Positions 33,640-43,416 of a stretch of DNA of 64,000 nucleotides are shown in pieces. The stretch's first letter is position 1, and the number at the start of each line of letters is the position of its first letter. The stretch is from Ignavibacteria bacterium (GTDB lineage Bacteria > Bacteroidota > Ignavibacteria > Ignavibacteriales > SURF-24): the NCBI GenBank assembly GCA_025612245.1, contig JAAXKQ010000020.1, positions 42,973-106,972 on the forward strand. The letters run 5' to 3'. Under the pieces are notes generated by a model, which was given only the letters and a program-made list of their open reading frames with translations, searched no databases and was not told the DNA's origin. The position numbers were made by a program, and so were the translations under genes.

Positions 33640-36135
33640 TTAAAACTCCAGTTCTACTCCCGCAACAGGGAAGAGAGTGTACTGGTAAACATTATCCACC
33701 GTACCGTCTGAATTATACTGGTAGGTTGCGATGTTCTTCCTGTTATAGAGGTTTTCTATAGAGAGGAACAAAAGCAGGTTCCACTTCTCGAAATTATACC
33801 TGCTGTTAAAGGATATATCCAGCCTGTGGTAGTCGGGATAGCGCACGGAATTGATCTCATCTGTCGGAATCCAGGTGCCCTGGCCCCATTTAATTCCTCC
33901 CTCCATATGCTGTTCTGTAGTGACGTACTGGTAGGGAGTGTAAGGCTTTCCGCTGGCAAAGCGCCATCTGAGGCTGATTTCCATGTCGTTTGAAAACGGG
34001 AGTATGTAGCTCGGGTATTTTATGTAAAAAGGCATTGAATTTATTTTGTCTCTTAAGCCGTTAAATCTTTTGCCTACAATAGCCGTAAAAACGTGCGGGA
34101 AGTCGTAATCCGAGGCGTAATTCTGTCCCTGGCGGCCAAGCCTGGGATCTTCCATCCTGGCCCACATTCTTGAATAGCTTATGGTTCCGTAGATATCTTT
34201 AACCAGTTTCTGCTGGAGCATCACGTCAAATCCGTATACTTTCTGCTTTCCAAGGTTTAGGTTCTGTTCTGAGCGCAGCATTCTGTCGTTAAAGTTAATA
34301 AATGTCTCGGAAACCGGTATATCCGAATAGGCTTTATAATATCCTTCCACTGTAAGCTTCAGGCCGTCATCCAGTATGTGCTCCAGACCGAAGACGAGGT
34401 GTCTTGCGTGTGTATTCTTAAGATGCCTGTTTACCTCGCTGTTATAGCGGTCGCCGTAGGTAGGGTATGACTGCGACTGGTAGTATTCACCGTAAGCAAA
34501 GTTAAGATTGGTCAGCGCCGGAACAAGGTAGTACGTAACGGACAAGCGCGGGCTTACGTTTCCCTGTTTACTGTATGTGAAGTAGTCGTACCTGAGCCCC
34601 AGGTTAATTATCATCCTGTCGTCAAAGAGCTTGAGCTTGTCGTTCAGATAGGCATAAGTTTTGTAGTTCTCAAAAAGGCGTATGTCGTAAGACGGATTTG
34701 TAGTTGGAACTATTACGGGCACACTCCACTGCCCGTCAATGAAATATCTTGCCGAATCTCCTGAGACAAAGAGCTTCTGAGTGTAATTGGCAGTTGCAAC
34801 GGAGCCTCCGAAATTAAGTTCCTGGGAGGGGGATAAATTCCAGACAAACTCGCTTTTGAACGTCAGCTGCCCGTTATCGTGATTGTCGTTATAGACGGGT
34901 CTTTTGTTCAGTATGCGTGAAGAGGAGAGATTGCCGGAGTTGTTATAGAACCTTTCCGTAAAGTTTTCAATTACATCAACAGAGTTGTGGTAGTTGTTGT
35001 AATAGAGTGTTGCAAGCGAGTAAAAGTTTTTATTCCAGAGGCTTTTTAACGTAAGTCCGGTTGCGTACTGTGACTGTTTTACGTCGGCCCTTTCGAGTCC
35101 AATGGAATCTGCCATGCCGGCCCTGGAATCGTCGGAAGATTCCGGCTCCCCGTTAAAAAAGATTTTATCATTTCCGTATATACCGGACCAGGAGAGCTTG
35201 TGGATACCCGAGAGGTCGTATGCGGCCTTAAACTGTATGTCGTAATATTTGGGTACGGCAGAAAGCCCGATTCCGCCTGTAATAAGGTCGAGGAAGCTTT
35301 TCCTGGCTGAAATGATCCATGATCCGCGCCCGGCGTTAATTCCGCTTTCCATGATGGCTCCGTAGCCGGCCATGGAGAGGTTGAAGTTTGCCTTGAGTGG
35401 GTTAATTCTCGTGCCTTCGCGGGAAGTAATGTTCATGACAGAAGAAAGCTTGTCGCCGTATTTGGAAATAAAGCCTCCGGTTGAGAACTGAATGTCTTCA
35501 ATCAGGTCGACATTTATCATGTTTATAGGTCCGCCCGAATTATATTCATTAGGGTAGTGGTTAGTTGAGTGGATTTCCATGTTGTCGAACACCGTGAGGT
35601 TCTCATTTGGTGAGCCGCCCCTTACCAGCAATTCATTGCTCTGATCGTCCGAGAAAGAAACTCCCGCCATACCCTGAAGAATTCTCTGGAAGTCCTGCAC
35701 AGAACCCGGTGAGCGCCGGATTTCTTCGGGCCCGAGGACAACGGTGCTCAAGTTGTTATCCTTGGTAGCCTTGTCGAAGTAGTCGGCCTTAACTACAATC
35801 TGTCCAAGTTCAATTGAAGTTTCCTCCATTTTAACTATAACGTGCGCCTCGCTGCTGGTAGTAACAATGACATCGGTCTTGACTACTGTCTGATAGCCAA
35901 TTGAGCTAACTGTAACCGAATAGCTGCCCGCCGGTACCCTGAGGCTGAATTTCCCGTCCTGGTCACTGGTAGCCCCAACGCCCTTCATCTCGTTAACAAC
36001 TATATTTGCCCCCATGAGGGGTTCCTTTGTCTTTGCGTCTGAAACTTCACCATTTATATAGTTTTGCTGTGAAAACAAATTTGAGTGAGAAATAAAAAGA
36101 ACTGCAATTAAAAGAAAGCTCTTTGTAAAATTCAT
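33640..36135 (-). CDS. TonB-dependent outer-membrane receptor
   Basis: An 831-residue outer-membrane protein: signal peptide (1-22), carboxypeptidase-like regulatory domain (about 25-110, INGEVSDAKTKEPLMGANIV), plug domain (about 125-240, FQRILQGMAGVSFSDDQSNE and LLVRGGSPNENLTVFDNMEI), then the beta barrel ending in an aromatic-rich strand. There is no SusD partner next door, so it is not a polysaccharide-utilisation pair. Cargo could be a siderophore, vitamin or peptide. Energy would come from a TonB/ExbBD system, whose ExbBD may be the pair at 2.3-3.3 kb. Confidence 0.92.
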   Translation of the reverse strand: MNFTKSFLLIAVLFISHSNLFSQQNYINGEVSDAKTKEPLMGANIVVNEMKGVGATSDQDGKFSLRVPAGSYSVTVSSIGYQTVVKTDVIVTTSSEAHVIVKMEETSIELGQIVVKADYFDKATKDNNLSTVVLGPEEIRRSPGSVQDFQRILQGMAGVSFSDDQSNELLVRGGSPNENLTVFDNMEIHSTNHYPNEYNSGGPINMINVDLIEDIQFSTGGFISKYGDKLSSVMNITSREGTRINPLKANFNLSMAGYGAIMESGINAGRGSWIISARKSFLDLITGGIGLSAVPKYYDIQFKAAYDLSGIHKLSWSGIYGNDKIFFNGEPESSDDSRAGMADSIGLERADVKQSQYATGLTLKSLWNKNFYSLATLYYNNYHNSVDVIENFTERFYNNSGNLSSSRILNKRPVYNDNHDNGQLTFKSEFVWNLSPSQELNFGGSVATANYTQKLFVSGDSARYFIDGQWSVPVIVPTTNPSYDIRLFENYKTYAYLNDKLKLFDDRMIINLGLRYDYFTYSKQGNVSPRLSVTYYLVPALTNLNFAYGEYYQSQSYPTYGDRYNSEVNRHLKNTHARHLVFGLEHILDDGLKLTVEGYYKAYSDIPVSETFINFNDRMLRSEQNLNLGKQKVYGFDVMLQQKLVKDIYGTISYSRMWARMEDPRLGRQGQNYASDYDFPHVFTAIVGKRFNGLRDKINSMPFYIKYPSYILPFSNDMEISLRWRFASGKPYTPYQYVTTEQHMEGGIKWGQGTWIPTDEINSVRYPDYHRLDISFNSRYNFEKWNLLLFLSIENLYNRKNIATYQYNSDGTVDNVYQYTLFPVAGVELEF

Positions 36136-36417
36136 TATAATAGACGGCCCCCTTATTTTAATGTATGTATTTATAAGTTTAGACGGGGAAAGTTGAAAAT
36201 AGTTCTGTCATATTTCAAAATAAGCCACTGCTTTGCGTCTTTTAGGCCTTCAGGAGCCGATGCTTAAGTTTTTTACTCATTTCGTATGGATGGCTGCAAG
36301 TTTTGAAGGAGGAAATTTAATGCCGGTTAAATGACCGTCCTATTTACTTCAAAAGCTCCATGAAAAGTGTTATATTATGGGATAATAATTTATTATTTAT
36401 TTACTGGATCAAAATAA

Positions 36418-38646
36418 ATGAAAGAACCGGAAGTAACCTTAGAATTAGCCCAGGAACATGGACTTACTGAAGAAGAATTTAACAGGATTATTAATATACT
36501 TGGCCGCAGGCCAAACTATACTGAGCTTGGTATCTTTAGCGTAATGTGGAGCGAACACTGCAGCTATAAAAACTCAATTGCTTTAATTAAGACACTGCCG
36601 AGGAGCGGCGGGAGGCTTCTAGTTGGAGCAGGAGAGGAAAATGCGGGACTAGTGGACATAGGCGATGGTCTTGCGGTAGCATTTAAGATTGAGAGCCATA
36701 ATCATCCTTCGGCAGTTGAGCCTTACCAGGGTGCAGCTACGGGTGTCGGGGGAATACTGCGCGATATATTTACCATGGGTGCGCGCCCTATAGCATCATT
36801 AAACTCACTCAGGTTCGGAACACTTGATGATGCGCGTACGAGGTTTCTGTTTGACGGCGTTGTAAAGGGAATTGGCGACTATGGCAATTGCTTTGGCGTT
36901 CCGACCGTAGCCGGTGAAGTTTATTTTGACAATTCATATAAAGGCAACCCCCTGGTTAACGCAATGGCAGTAGGAATCGTCAGAACCGACCGCGTTGCTT
37001 CAGCTACGGCAAAAGGGAAGGGTAATCCTGTAATGATTGTAGGCTCTTCTACAGGGCGCGACGGCATACACGGCGCAACCTTTGCCTCGGAAGAAATTTC
37101 TGAAAAATCAGAATCAAAGCGTCCTTCGGTCCAGGCGGGCGATCCCTTTACGGAAAAGCTCCTTTTAGAGGCAACTCTTGAGATCATAAAGGAAGACCTT
37201 ATAATCGGCATTCAGGATATGGGAGCCGCGGGCATCTCATGCTCCACTTCGGAGATGAGCGCCAAGGGTGAGTCGGGTATGAAGATCGACTTGAGCAAGG
37301 TGCCGCTGAGAGAAAAGGGAATGTCGGCCTACGAAATCATGCTCTCTGAAAGCCAGGAAAGGATGCTCGTTGCGGTTAAAAAGGGAAATGAGGCAAGAGT
37401 AAAGGAAATTTTTGACAAGTGGGACCTTCACTGCGAGACCGTAGGCGAGGTAACCGAAGGCGGCATGCTGGAAATTGACTATGAAGGAAGCCGCAAGGCA
37501 ACAGTTCCGGCATTCGACTTGGTCCTTGGCGGCGGCGCCCCGGTATACAATAGGCAGACAAGCGAACCCGAATACCTGAAGGCTACGAGAGGATACGATT
37601 TTTCAGCTACTCCCAGGCCCACAGATATTAAAGCCGTTTTTGAAAAACTTTTCGGTTCACCAAACATTGCTTCAAAAAAATGGGTCTATGAGCAGTACGA
37701 CTCCATGGTAAGGACAAACACAATTGTAGGTCCAGGATGCGACTCGGCTGTTATTTTTGTAAAAGACACCAATAAAGCGCTTGCGGCAAAGACGGACTGC
37801 AACGGGAAGTATGTATACCTTAACCCGAAAGAAGGCGCAAAAATAGCCGTTGCAGAATCGGCAAGAAATATTGTCTGCTCGGGCGCAGTTCCTCTTGCAA
37901 TTACAAACTGCTTAAACTTTGGAAACCCGTACAAGCCCGAGGTTTACTGGCAGTTCAAGCAGGCAATTGAAGGGATGGGGGAGGCCTGCCGCTTCTTTGA
38001 TACCCCGGTTACGGGCGGAAATGTGTCTTTTTATAACGAGTCTCCGGAAACCTCGGTCTACCCGACGCCGGTAATTGGAATGATAGGACTTGTTGAAGAC
38101 CTGAAGGATATTACCACCTCTTACTTCAAGGCCGAAGGCGACCTGGTGTATCTCCTGGGAGAGGATTTTGAGGAGATGGGCGGAAGTGAATACATGCAGC
38201 TCATTTACCAGAAGGTAACCGGAGAAGCCCCAAGGATGGATCTTGCAGTAGAGAAAAAGCTTCAGGATACGCTCCTGGCCTTAATCAGAGGGGGATTTAT
38301 CCGTTCGGCACACGACGTTTCAGACGGCGGAATATTAACGGCTGTTGCCGAGTGCTGCATTATGGATTTGGAAAAAGCTGTTGGTGCAGAGATAAATATA
38401 CCGGTTAAGACGAGGGAAGATTTTTCATTCTTCTCTGAAAGCCAGTCGAGGGTAATTGTTTCCGTTGAAGCCTCCAGAAAAGAGGAGTTCGAAAAGAAGC
38501 TCTCTGAGGCCGGGCAGCCATTTATCCAGCTTGGCAAAACTGGCGGAAAGGATCTGCGCGTAAACGGCAGATATGAATTCAATTTAGACAACTTAATTGA
38601 CCTTTATTACAACTCAATTTCCAAAGTAATGAATGCTTCAATTTAA
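36418..38646 (+). CDS. purL: Phosphoribosylformylglycinamidine synthase subunit PurL
   Basis: A 742-residue small-type PurL. It makes FGAM from FGAR, ATP and ammonia supplied by PurQ, with PurS as a bridge. The start [23 protein letters not shown] region (residues 40-55), the [20 protein letters not shown] motif and the two AIRS-type ATP-binding halves are complete. purS and purQ are not adjacent. It overlaps the next gene by 14 bp. Confidence 0.96.
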   Translation: MKEPEVTLELAQEHGLTEEEFNRIINILGRRPNYTELGIFSVMWSEHCSYKNSIALIKTLPRSGGRLLVGAGEENAGLVDIGDGLAVAFKIESHNHPSAVEPYQGAATGVGGILRDIFTMGARPIASLNSLRFGTLDDARTRFLFDGVVKGIGDYGNCFGVPTVAGEVYFDNSYKGNPLVNAMAVGIVRTDRVASATAKGKGNPVMIVGSSTGRDGIHGATFASEEISEKSESKRPSVQAGDPFTEKLLLEATLEIIKEDLIIGIQDMGAAGISCSTSEMSAKGESGMKIDLSKVPLREKGMSAYEIMLSESQERMLVAVKKGNEARVKEIFDKWDLHCETVGEVTEGGMLEIDYEGSRKATVPAFDLVLGGGAPVYNRQTSEPEYLKATRGYDFSATPRPTDIKAVFEKLFGSPNIASKKWVYEQYDSMVRTNTIVGPGCDSAVIFVKDTNKALAAKTDCNGKYVYLNPKEGAKIAVAESARNIVCSGAVPLAITNCLNFGNPYKPEVYWQFKQAIEGMGEACRFFDTPVTGGNVSFYNESPETSVYPTPVIGMIGLVEDLKDITTSYFKAEGDLVYLLGEDFEEMGGSEYMQLIYQKVTGEAPRMDLAVEKKLQDTLLALIRGGFIRSAHDVSDGGILTAVAECCIMDLEKAVGAEINIPVKTREDFSFFSESQSRVIVSVEASRKEEFEKKLSEAGQPFIQLGKTGGKDLRVNGRYEFNLDNLIDLYYNSISKVMNASI

Positions 38647-39658
38647 TTTGCACAAATTTAAGGCATTGCAAAAGATTCGGACATTGCCGGGCCTGCAGAA
38701 AAACCACGACTTCAGGAAGTTCGTGTCGCACTATTTCTGGGGACTGTACTACAGGACAGATGAGCACCATATATTCCTGTATTCCAGCGGCCTGGCTTTT
38801 TCCCTGTTTTTATGCATTGTTCCCTTTGTGCTGATTATATTCTCCATACTGGGTAACATACTTGCCGTTACCTCGGTCGAGGGGCAGATAAATACTTTTA
38901 TCTATACCGTAATTCCTTATGCCGAATATGCAGAGTATGCCAAGAACATCATCTTCTCCAGGATCAATGAGGTTATTGAGTACAAGACGATGGCAGGCTA
39001 CATAGGAGGCTTCGGCCTCTTCTTTGCTGCCAGCGGCCTATTTAGCAGCATGCGTACCATACTGAACAAGGTATTCCCGGGCAGGGACGATAAAAGTGCA
39101 ATCATTGGGAAATTGCGTGATTTCGGGATGGTTATTATTGTCATTGTGCTCGTTTTGTCCTCCACGATCATACTTCCTGCAATTGACATTCTGAAGGACT
39201 ATACGCATAAGTTTTCCATATTGCGTTTCCTTGAGATGAACGCCATTCAGCACATGATGATTTCAACCGTATCTTTTCTGGCTATTTTTCTGACTTTTTA
39301 TGTCTTCTACTCGCTTATACCTTATGCAAAGCTTGGGCACAGGGTGCCTGCTCTGAGCGCCATGTGGGCTGCAATATTGTGGGAAGTAGCCAAAAGACTT
39401 TTCGGATACTATATAAGTCATTTTGCTACGCTGAATAAGATTTACGGTACCTATGCCCTTTTGGTTGTGCTGGCATTCTGGATATATTACTCCTCGATTA
39501 CTTTTCTTCTTGGAGCTGAGATAGGGCAGCTCTACCGCGAAAGACTGGATTTAAAGCGTAAGAAACCTGAGCCACAAAGGGGAAATCTCCCGAAAGGGAA
39601 TCTTCAGAAACCTAACCCGCTGAAAGGGACACTCCGCGAAAAGCCCTCGAAACGATAA
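38633..39658 (+). CDS. YihY/BrkB-family membrane protein
   Basis: A 341-residue inner-membrane protein with about six helices of the YihY (virulence factor BrkB) family. Conserved features are [14 protein letters not shown], the glycine-rich [20 protein letters not shown] and the C-terminal [21 protein letters not shown]. The C-terminal tail of about 35 residues is Lys/Pro rich. Function is unknown; an early assignment as RNase BN is no longer accepted for the family. It begins inside the end of purL, so it may be co-translated. Confidence 0.88.
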   Translation: MLQFNLHKFKALQKIRTLPGLQKNHDFRKFVSHYFWGLYYRTDEHHIFLYSSGLAFSLFLCIVPFVLIIFSILGNILAVTSVEGQINTFIYTVIPYAEYAEYAKNIIFSRINEVIEYKTMAGYIGGFGLFFAASGLFSSMRTILNKVFPGRDDKSAIIGKLRDFGMVIIVIVLVLSSTIILPAIDILKDYTHKFSILRFLEMNAIQHMMISTVSFLAIFLTFYVFYSLIPYAKLGHRVPALSAMWAAILWEVAKRLFGYYISHFATLNKIYGTYALLVVLAFWIYYSSITFLLGAEIGQLYRERLDLKRKKPEPQRGNLPKGNLQKPNPLKGTLREKPSKR

Positions 39659-39729
39659 AAACCGGGCAAAATCTGGAATTATCATAAATTCCCGCTGAAA
39701 AATAGGGGGGCTTTAGTCTCGTATACTCT

Positions 39730-40869
39730 TTAGAACAGATTATAGGAAAGTGTCAGGCTCGTTTTCATCTGCTTAGGTGAGCGCGACAATTTCTCGTATG
39801 AAGCATTGACGCCAAAATATATATTATTCTCTATGTAAAAGAGGAATGACAAGTTGAGAAGGTTGCTTACCAGTGCCGTCTCTCCGTCGGGCTTGAAGAT
39901 GCCGAAGCGGTAGCCCGTAAGGAGGTTAATTCTGTTACTAAGCTCATATATGAAATCGAAGCCGGTATTTACTGTCACTTCCCTGGCAAAGGAAGAATCG
40001 ATTGGCGAAAAGATTCCGGCATCAAAGTTAAGCTGTGTCCTCCAGCTGAAAGGGTAAGAGTATCTGCCGTTAATTGTAAGGTTAGGGGAGCCTGCGCGTG
40101 ACTTATTTGGAGTAGTAATCGTAAAAAGTGCTCCTGCCGAAATGTCCCAGCCATAAAATCTCTGGTTAACCCGTTCGTTAATTCCAAATAAAACCTGCCG
40201 CATTCTGAGTATGCCTATGGAGCCAATGTTGGAGCCCCTGAGGAGTCCTGAAGCCTGTATTTCCTTTTCTATGTCGGCAAACCATTGTGTTTCGTACACC
40301 TCGGAGCCGTAGAGGTTTCTGTATTCATCCTCGCGCTCAATGATATTGGCAATGTTAATCATTATTCCTTTCGGCAGGTGGTCTGTAATGACGTTATCCT
40401 TTAAGAGGTGTTCTTCAATTCTTACGGCCTTGGCCAGGGCCGTGGCGTTGATATATCTTCCATAACCGGCGCCTACAGTCATATTGGATGCAACCTGGTC
40501 AAAATCCTTGGAGGCTTCCAGGTTAACGCCAGAAAAGCCAAACCAGTCCTTTTTGTCCCAAATGTATTTCCTGATGTTGCCGTCGATTTTGACGTCATAC
40601 TGCGTTCTGCTGCCGTCCCGCCCTCCTGTTGCATCGGCGTTAAAGAACCAGGCAAAGGGAAGCGAGGTGTAAAATTTCCTGAAGATAAGGTTTGCCGAGG
40701 CGTTATTGCTGTAAACGCTGTCGCCAACCTGCGACCAGTTCCAGAACCCGTTAGCCCTGAACGTTGTAGCCTGGCTGACTGCTACTTTGTAGTCTGTTAC
40801 ACTGACGTTTTGCGAAAAAATTGCGGAAGTAATGATCAAAACAAAAACAAAAAGATGAAATGTTCTCAC
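39730..40869 (-). CDS. Outer-membrane beta-barrel protein, unknown
   Basis: About 379 residues. A signal peptide (RTFHLFVFVLIITSAIFSQ) is followed by alternating polar/hydrophobic strands. It ends in the aromatic-final strand KTSLTLSYNLF, the usual outer-membrane insertion signal. I start at GTG (40869), preceded by GCGGGG; a longer frame to 40911 begins at TTG and has no signal-peptide logic. The middle part (about 100-240) is less barrel-like and may be a plug or periplasmic insert. I do not recognise a family. Confidence 0.65.
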   Translation of the reverse strand: MRTFHLFVFVLIITSAIFSQNVSVTDYKVAVSQATTFRANGFWNWSQVGDSVYSNNASANLIFRKFYTSLPFAWFFNADATGGRDGSRTQYDVKIDGNIRKYIWDKKDWFGFSGVNLEASKDFDQVASNMTVGAGYGRYINATALAKAVRIEEHLLKDNVITDHLPKGIMINIANIIEREDEYRNLYGSEVYETQWFADIEKEIQASGLLRGSNIGSIGILRMRQVLFGINERVNQRFYGWDISAGALFTITTPNKSRAGSPNLTINGRYSYPFSWRTQLNFDAGIFSPIDSSFAREVTVNTGFDFIYELSNRINLLTGYRFGIFKPDGETALVSNLLNLSFLFYIENNIYFGVNASYEKLSRSPKQMKTSLTLSYNLF

Positions 40870-40990
40870 CTTGGCCCCGCTTTGATAGGAATTATTTAAT
40901 GGAAATAACAAAAATTATATTAAAATTGCAATCTGCCCGGGCAAATGAAAAACGGGTGACATTAATTTTTGTTTTATACGGATTATTAAC

Positions 40991-41019
40991 TTGACAATTT
41001 GCTCTTAAAATTCTAATTT
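40991..41019 (+). promoter_or_regulatory. Promoter of rrf2-type regulator gene
   Basis: TTGACA (40991-40996), 17-bp spacer, TAATTT (41014-41019). The operator palindrome begins two bases downstream, so bound regulator would cover the start site. Confidence 0.7.
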
Positions 41020-41020
41020 T

Positions 41021-41042
41021 ATTCAGAACAATTTGTCTGAAT
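41021..41042. promoter_or_regulatory. Rrf2 operator at regulator start codon
   Basis: ATTCAGA (41021-41027), 8-bp spacer, TCTGAAT (41036-41042): perfect 7-bp arms directly abutting the ATG at 41043. Position between the -10 box and the start codon implies autorepression. No Shine-Dalgarno is present, since the palindrome occupies that space. Confidence 0.65.
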
Positions 41043-41492
41043 ATGACTGTAATATTTTCCAAAAAATGCGAATATGGGCTTCAGGCCGTGCTTTACCTGG
41101 CTGCAAACATGCAGGAGGAAGTTGTAAGGGTGGATGTAATTGCCAAAGAGCTCAACATCCCGAAGGAATTTGTATCCAAGATACTCCAAAGCCTGAGAGA
41201 GCACGGAATCATCGAATCAAAGAAGGGTAAAACAGGCGGGTTTGCGCTTGCCAAAGCTCCCTCTGAAATAAGGCTCATTGAAATTGTTGAAGCAATAGAC
41301 GGACTTGGAATCTTTAACAGCTGCGTGCTGGGTTTTCCGAACTGCAATCCCGAGCATCCCTGCCCGGTACATGACAAGTGGGGTAAGCTCAGGACCGAGG
41401 CTTACAAGATGCTAAGCGAGGAAACCCTCGATAGGTTTAAGGAAAGGACGCTCGATAAGATCAGAAGCATCAGCATGACGGGGGAAGCATAA
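41043..41492 (+). CDS. Rrf2-family Fe-S transcriptional regulator (NsrR-like)
   Basis: A 149-residue regulator. The N-terminal winged helix begins with the Rrf2 hallmark MTVIFSKKCEYGLQAVLYLA and includes IPKEFVSKILQSLREHGIIE and the wing KGKTGGFALA. Three cysteines C94, C101 and C107 (C-x6-C-x5-C) are placed to bind an Fe-S cluster, as in NsrR/IscR/RirA relatives. It leads the nitrite/NO gene cluster, and its own promoter has a matching palindrome. The likely signal is NO or loss of the cluster. A terminator separates it from the next gene. Confidence 0.88.
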   Translation: MTVIFSKKCEYGLQAVLYLAANMQEEVVRVDVIAKELNIPKEFVSKILQSLREHGIIESKKGKTGGFALAKAPSEIRLIEIVEAIDGLGIFNSCVLGFPNCNPEHPCPVHDKWGKLRTEAYKMLSEETLDRFKERTLDKIRSISMTGEA

Positions 41493-41519
41493 AGTAAATA
41501 AGACTGAATTTTGCAGGTA

Positions 41520-41542
41520 AATAGGCTTTCGCCTATTTTTTT
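41520..41542 (+). terminator. Intrinsic terminator after rrf2-type gene
   Basis: AATAGGC (41520-41526), loop TTTC, GCCTATT (41531-41537), T run to 41542. It separates the regulator from the DUF438 gene, which has its own candidate operator. Confidence 0.85.
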
Positions 41543-41549
41543 AAGATTA

Positions 41550-41571
41550 AATCGGATAAAAAATTCTGAAT
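41550..41571. promoter_or_regulatory. Second Rrf2-like operator, upstream of DUF438 gene
   Basis: AATCGGA (41550-41556), 8-bp spacer, TCTGAAT (41565-41571). The right arm is identical to the regulator's operator, the left arm matches 5 of 7, and the spacing is identical. It lies 25 bp before the start codon of the DUF438-hemerythrin gene. Confidence 0.5.
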
Positions 41572-41596
41572 ATAAAACAAAAACCGGGGCAATAAA

Positions 41597-42853
41597 ATGA
41601 GCGAAATAATCAACAACAGGCAACAGAGGCTTCTTCTCTTAAAGTCCATGATACTTAAGATCAATAGCGGTGAGACTCCTGAGAAAGTAAAGCAGGAAAT
41701 CTCGGCTCTCTTGAAGGAGGTTCCTTATGAAGACGTAGTAGCAGTTGAGCAGGAGCTCTTTGAAGAAGGAGCCAATCGTGACAATATGCTGGAGCTTTGC
41801 GACCTGCATTCGGATGCCCTGAAGGGGATAATGAGCCAGGGCATTTCAAGAAAGGAAATTCCGGGGCACCCGGTGCATACTTTTAAGAGAGAAAATCAGG
41901 CCTTAAGAAGGGAGATATCCTTTGCACGGAAAATTTTTGCCGAGGTCGGCCAGATGGACGATGAAAGTCCGGCAGGTGAACTTTTGCTGAGGCTGCACTC
42001 GCATTTTAACGCTCTTATGGATGTAGAAAAGCATTACCAGAGAAAGGAAAACCTTTTGTTCTCTTTCCTGGAGAAATATGGGATTACAGGACCTTCAAGC
42101 GTCATGTGGGGAAAAGACGATGAGGCACGGGCGCTTCTTAAAGATGCGATTGCAGTATTAAAAGAATCCCACAACGCTTCGGCCGGCGAGGGCAAAGCTA
42201 TAATTGAAATTTCTCTTCAGGCAGCCTTGAAAGCAACAGAGGAGATGATATATAAGGAAGAAGAGATACTTTTCCCAATGGCAATGGACACGCTGAAAGA
42301 AGAAGACTGGTTTGAGGTTGCAAGACAGAGTGATGAAATTGGCTACTGCCTTTTTGTTCCTACAGAGGAGTGGAAGCCGGAGGCAATGGAATCAGAGCTA
42401 GAAGACCTGAATGGCATAAAGGGGAAAGTAAGCCTTCCGACCGGTTCTTTTACCTTAAAGGAACTTACTGCGGTGCTGAACACATTTCCTTTTGACGTGA
42501 CATTTGTGGATAAAAATGATTATGTCCGGTATTTCTCCTTTGGCAAGGAAAGAATTTTCCAGAGGAATAAGGCAATACTTGGGCGCAAGGTTCAGTTCTG
42601 CCATCCCCCTTCGAGCGTTGCTGTGGTGGAGAAGATACTGGATGACTTCAAGCAGGGCCGCCAGGAAAAGGCAGAGTTCTGGATCAACATGCGCGGTAAG
42701 TTTATTTTTATTTCTTACTATGCCCTGCGCGGAGAAAATGGCGAATACCTGGGAACAGTTGAAGTAACCCAGGACCTTACAAGGCTAAGAGCGCTTGAAG
42801 GTGAAAGAAGAATACTTTCTTACGATGAACAGAAAGAAACGGAGAAAAAATAA
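41597..42853 (+). CDS. DUF438 - hemerythrin - PAS protein
   Basis: A 418-residue protein with three parts. An N-terminal DUF438 domain (about 10-75) ends at the conserved IPGHPVHTFKRENQAL (near 90). A hemerythrin HHE bundle (about 105-240) follows, with diiron-type His/Glu pairs (LHSHFNALMDVEKHYQRKE). A C-terminal PAS domain (about 285-400) has FPFDVTFVDKNDYVRYFSFG and YEYLGTVEVTQDLT-like ending. The diiron centre may bind O2 or NO, and the PAS part may sense or relay. It is the first structural gene of the module and is followed by a TAATG-coupled DUF1858/DUF2249 gene. Confidence 0.9.
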   Translation: MSEIINNRQQRLLLLKSMILKINSGETPEKVKQEISALLKEVPYEDVVAVEQELFEEGANRDNMLELCDLHSDALKGIMSQGISRKEIPGHPVHTFKRENQALRREISFARKIFAEVGQMDDESPAGELLLRLHSHFNALMDVEKHYQRKENLLFSFLEKYGITGPSSVMWGKDDEARALLKDAIAVLKESHNASAGEGKAIIEISLQAALKATEEMIYKEEEILFPMAMDTLKEEDWFEVARQSDEIGYCLFVPTEEWKPEAMESELEDLNGIKGKVSLPTGSFTLKELTAVLNTFPFDVTFVDKNDYVRYFSFGKERIFQRNKAILGRKVQFCHPPSSVAVVEKILDDFKQGRQEKAEFWINMRGKFIFISYYALRGENGEYLGTVEVTQDLTRLRALEGERRILSYDEQKETEKK

Positions 42854-43383
42854 TGTATAAGGAAAACATAGGTACCTCAATTACACCCGAGACTAAAGTA
42901 GGTGAGCTTTTGGAAAGTTACCCTTTCCTGGAGGCAGTCTTAATAGATCTGGCTCCTGTTTTTACAAAACTTAAGAACCCCGTCCTAAGAAAAACAATTG
43001 CCAGGGTTACAAGCCTGAGGCAGGCTGCAACAGTAGGGCAGCTTCCGGTCTCAAAGCTCATAAACGAGCTGAGGAGGGCTGCGGGCATGGATTCGGAAGC
43101 CGACTTTGAAGCCGATAGCTGGAAGCTGAATGCGCCCGAAAAGCAGGAAGAGGAAATAAGGCCTTCTGTCATTTACGATGCCAGGCAGGATCTTGAAGAC
43201 GGCGTTCACCCGGGAGCCAAAGTAGCAACGGGCGTAAGCAAATTAAACTCAGGGGAAGTCTATCTACTGATTACTCCCTTTACTCCGGCTCCGTTAATTG
43301 ATAAAATGAAAGATAAGGGCCACACGGTCTGGTCCAGGAAAGCCGGTAAGAATAAGTTTGAGACCTACATTAAAAAAAGTTAA
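42853..43383 (+). CDS. DUF1858/DUF2249 domain protein
   Basis: A 176-residue cytoplasmic protein. The first 75 residues form a DUF1858 domain (TPETKVGELLESYPFLEAVL, ending LRRAAGM). After a charged linker, residues about 105-175 form a DUF2249 (SirA-like) domain with VYLLITPFTPAPLIDKMKDK. Such proteins recur beside hemerythrins and Fe-S repair genes in anaerobes, but the biochemistry is undefined. It shares one base with the preceding stop codon. No conserved cysteine is present in the DUF1858 part. Confidence 0.85.
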   Translation: MYKENIGTSITPETKVGELLESYPFLEAVLIDLAPVFTKLKNPVLRKTIARVTSLRQAATVGQLPVSKLINELRRAAGMDSEADFEADSWKLNAPEKQEEEIRPSVIYDARQDLEDGVHPGAKVATGVSKLNSGEVYLLITPFTPAPLIDKMKDKGHTVWSRKAGKNKFETYIKKS

Positions 43384-43416
43384 AAGAAAAATTCAGGCAA
43401 AGGGCAGTGTATAAAG

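Noticed and set aside
41044..41230. Alternative overlapping frame inside the Rrf2 gene
   Set aside because: It is a shadow of the regulator gene; the regulator frame has clear family motifs.
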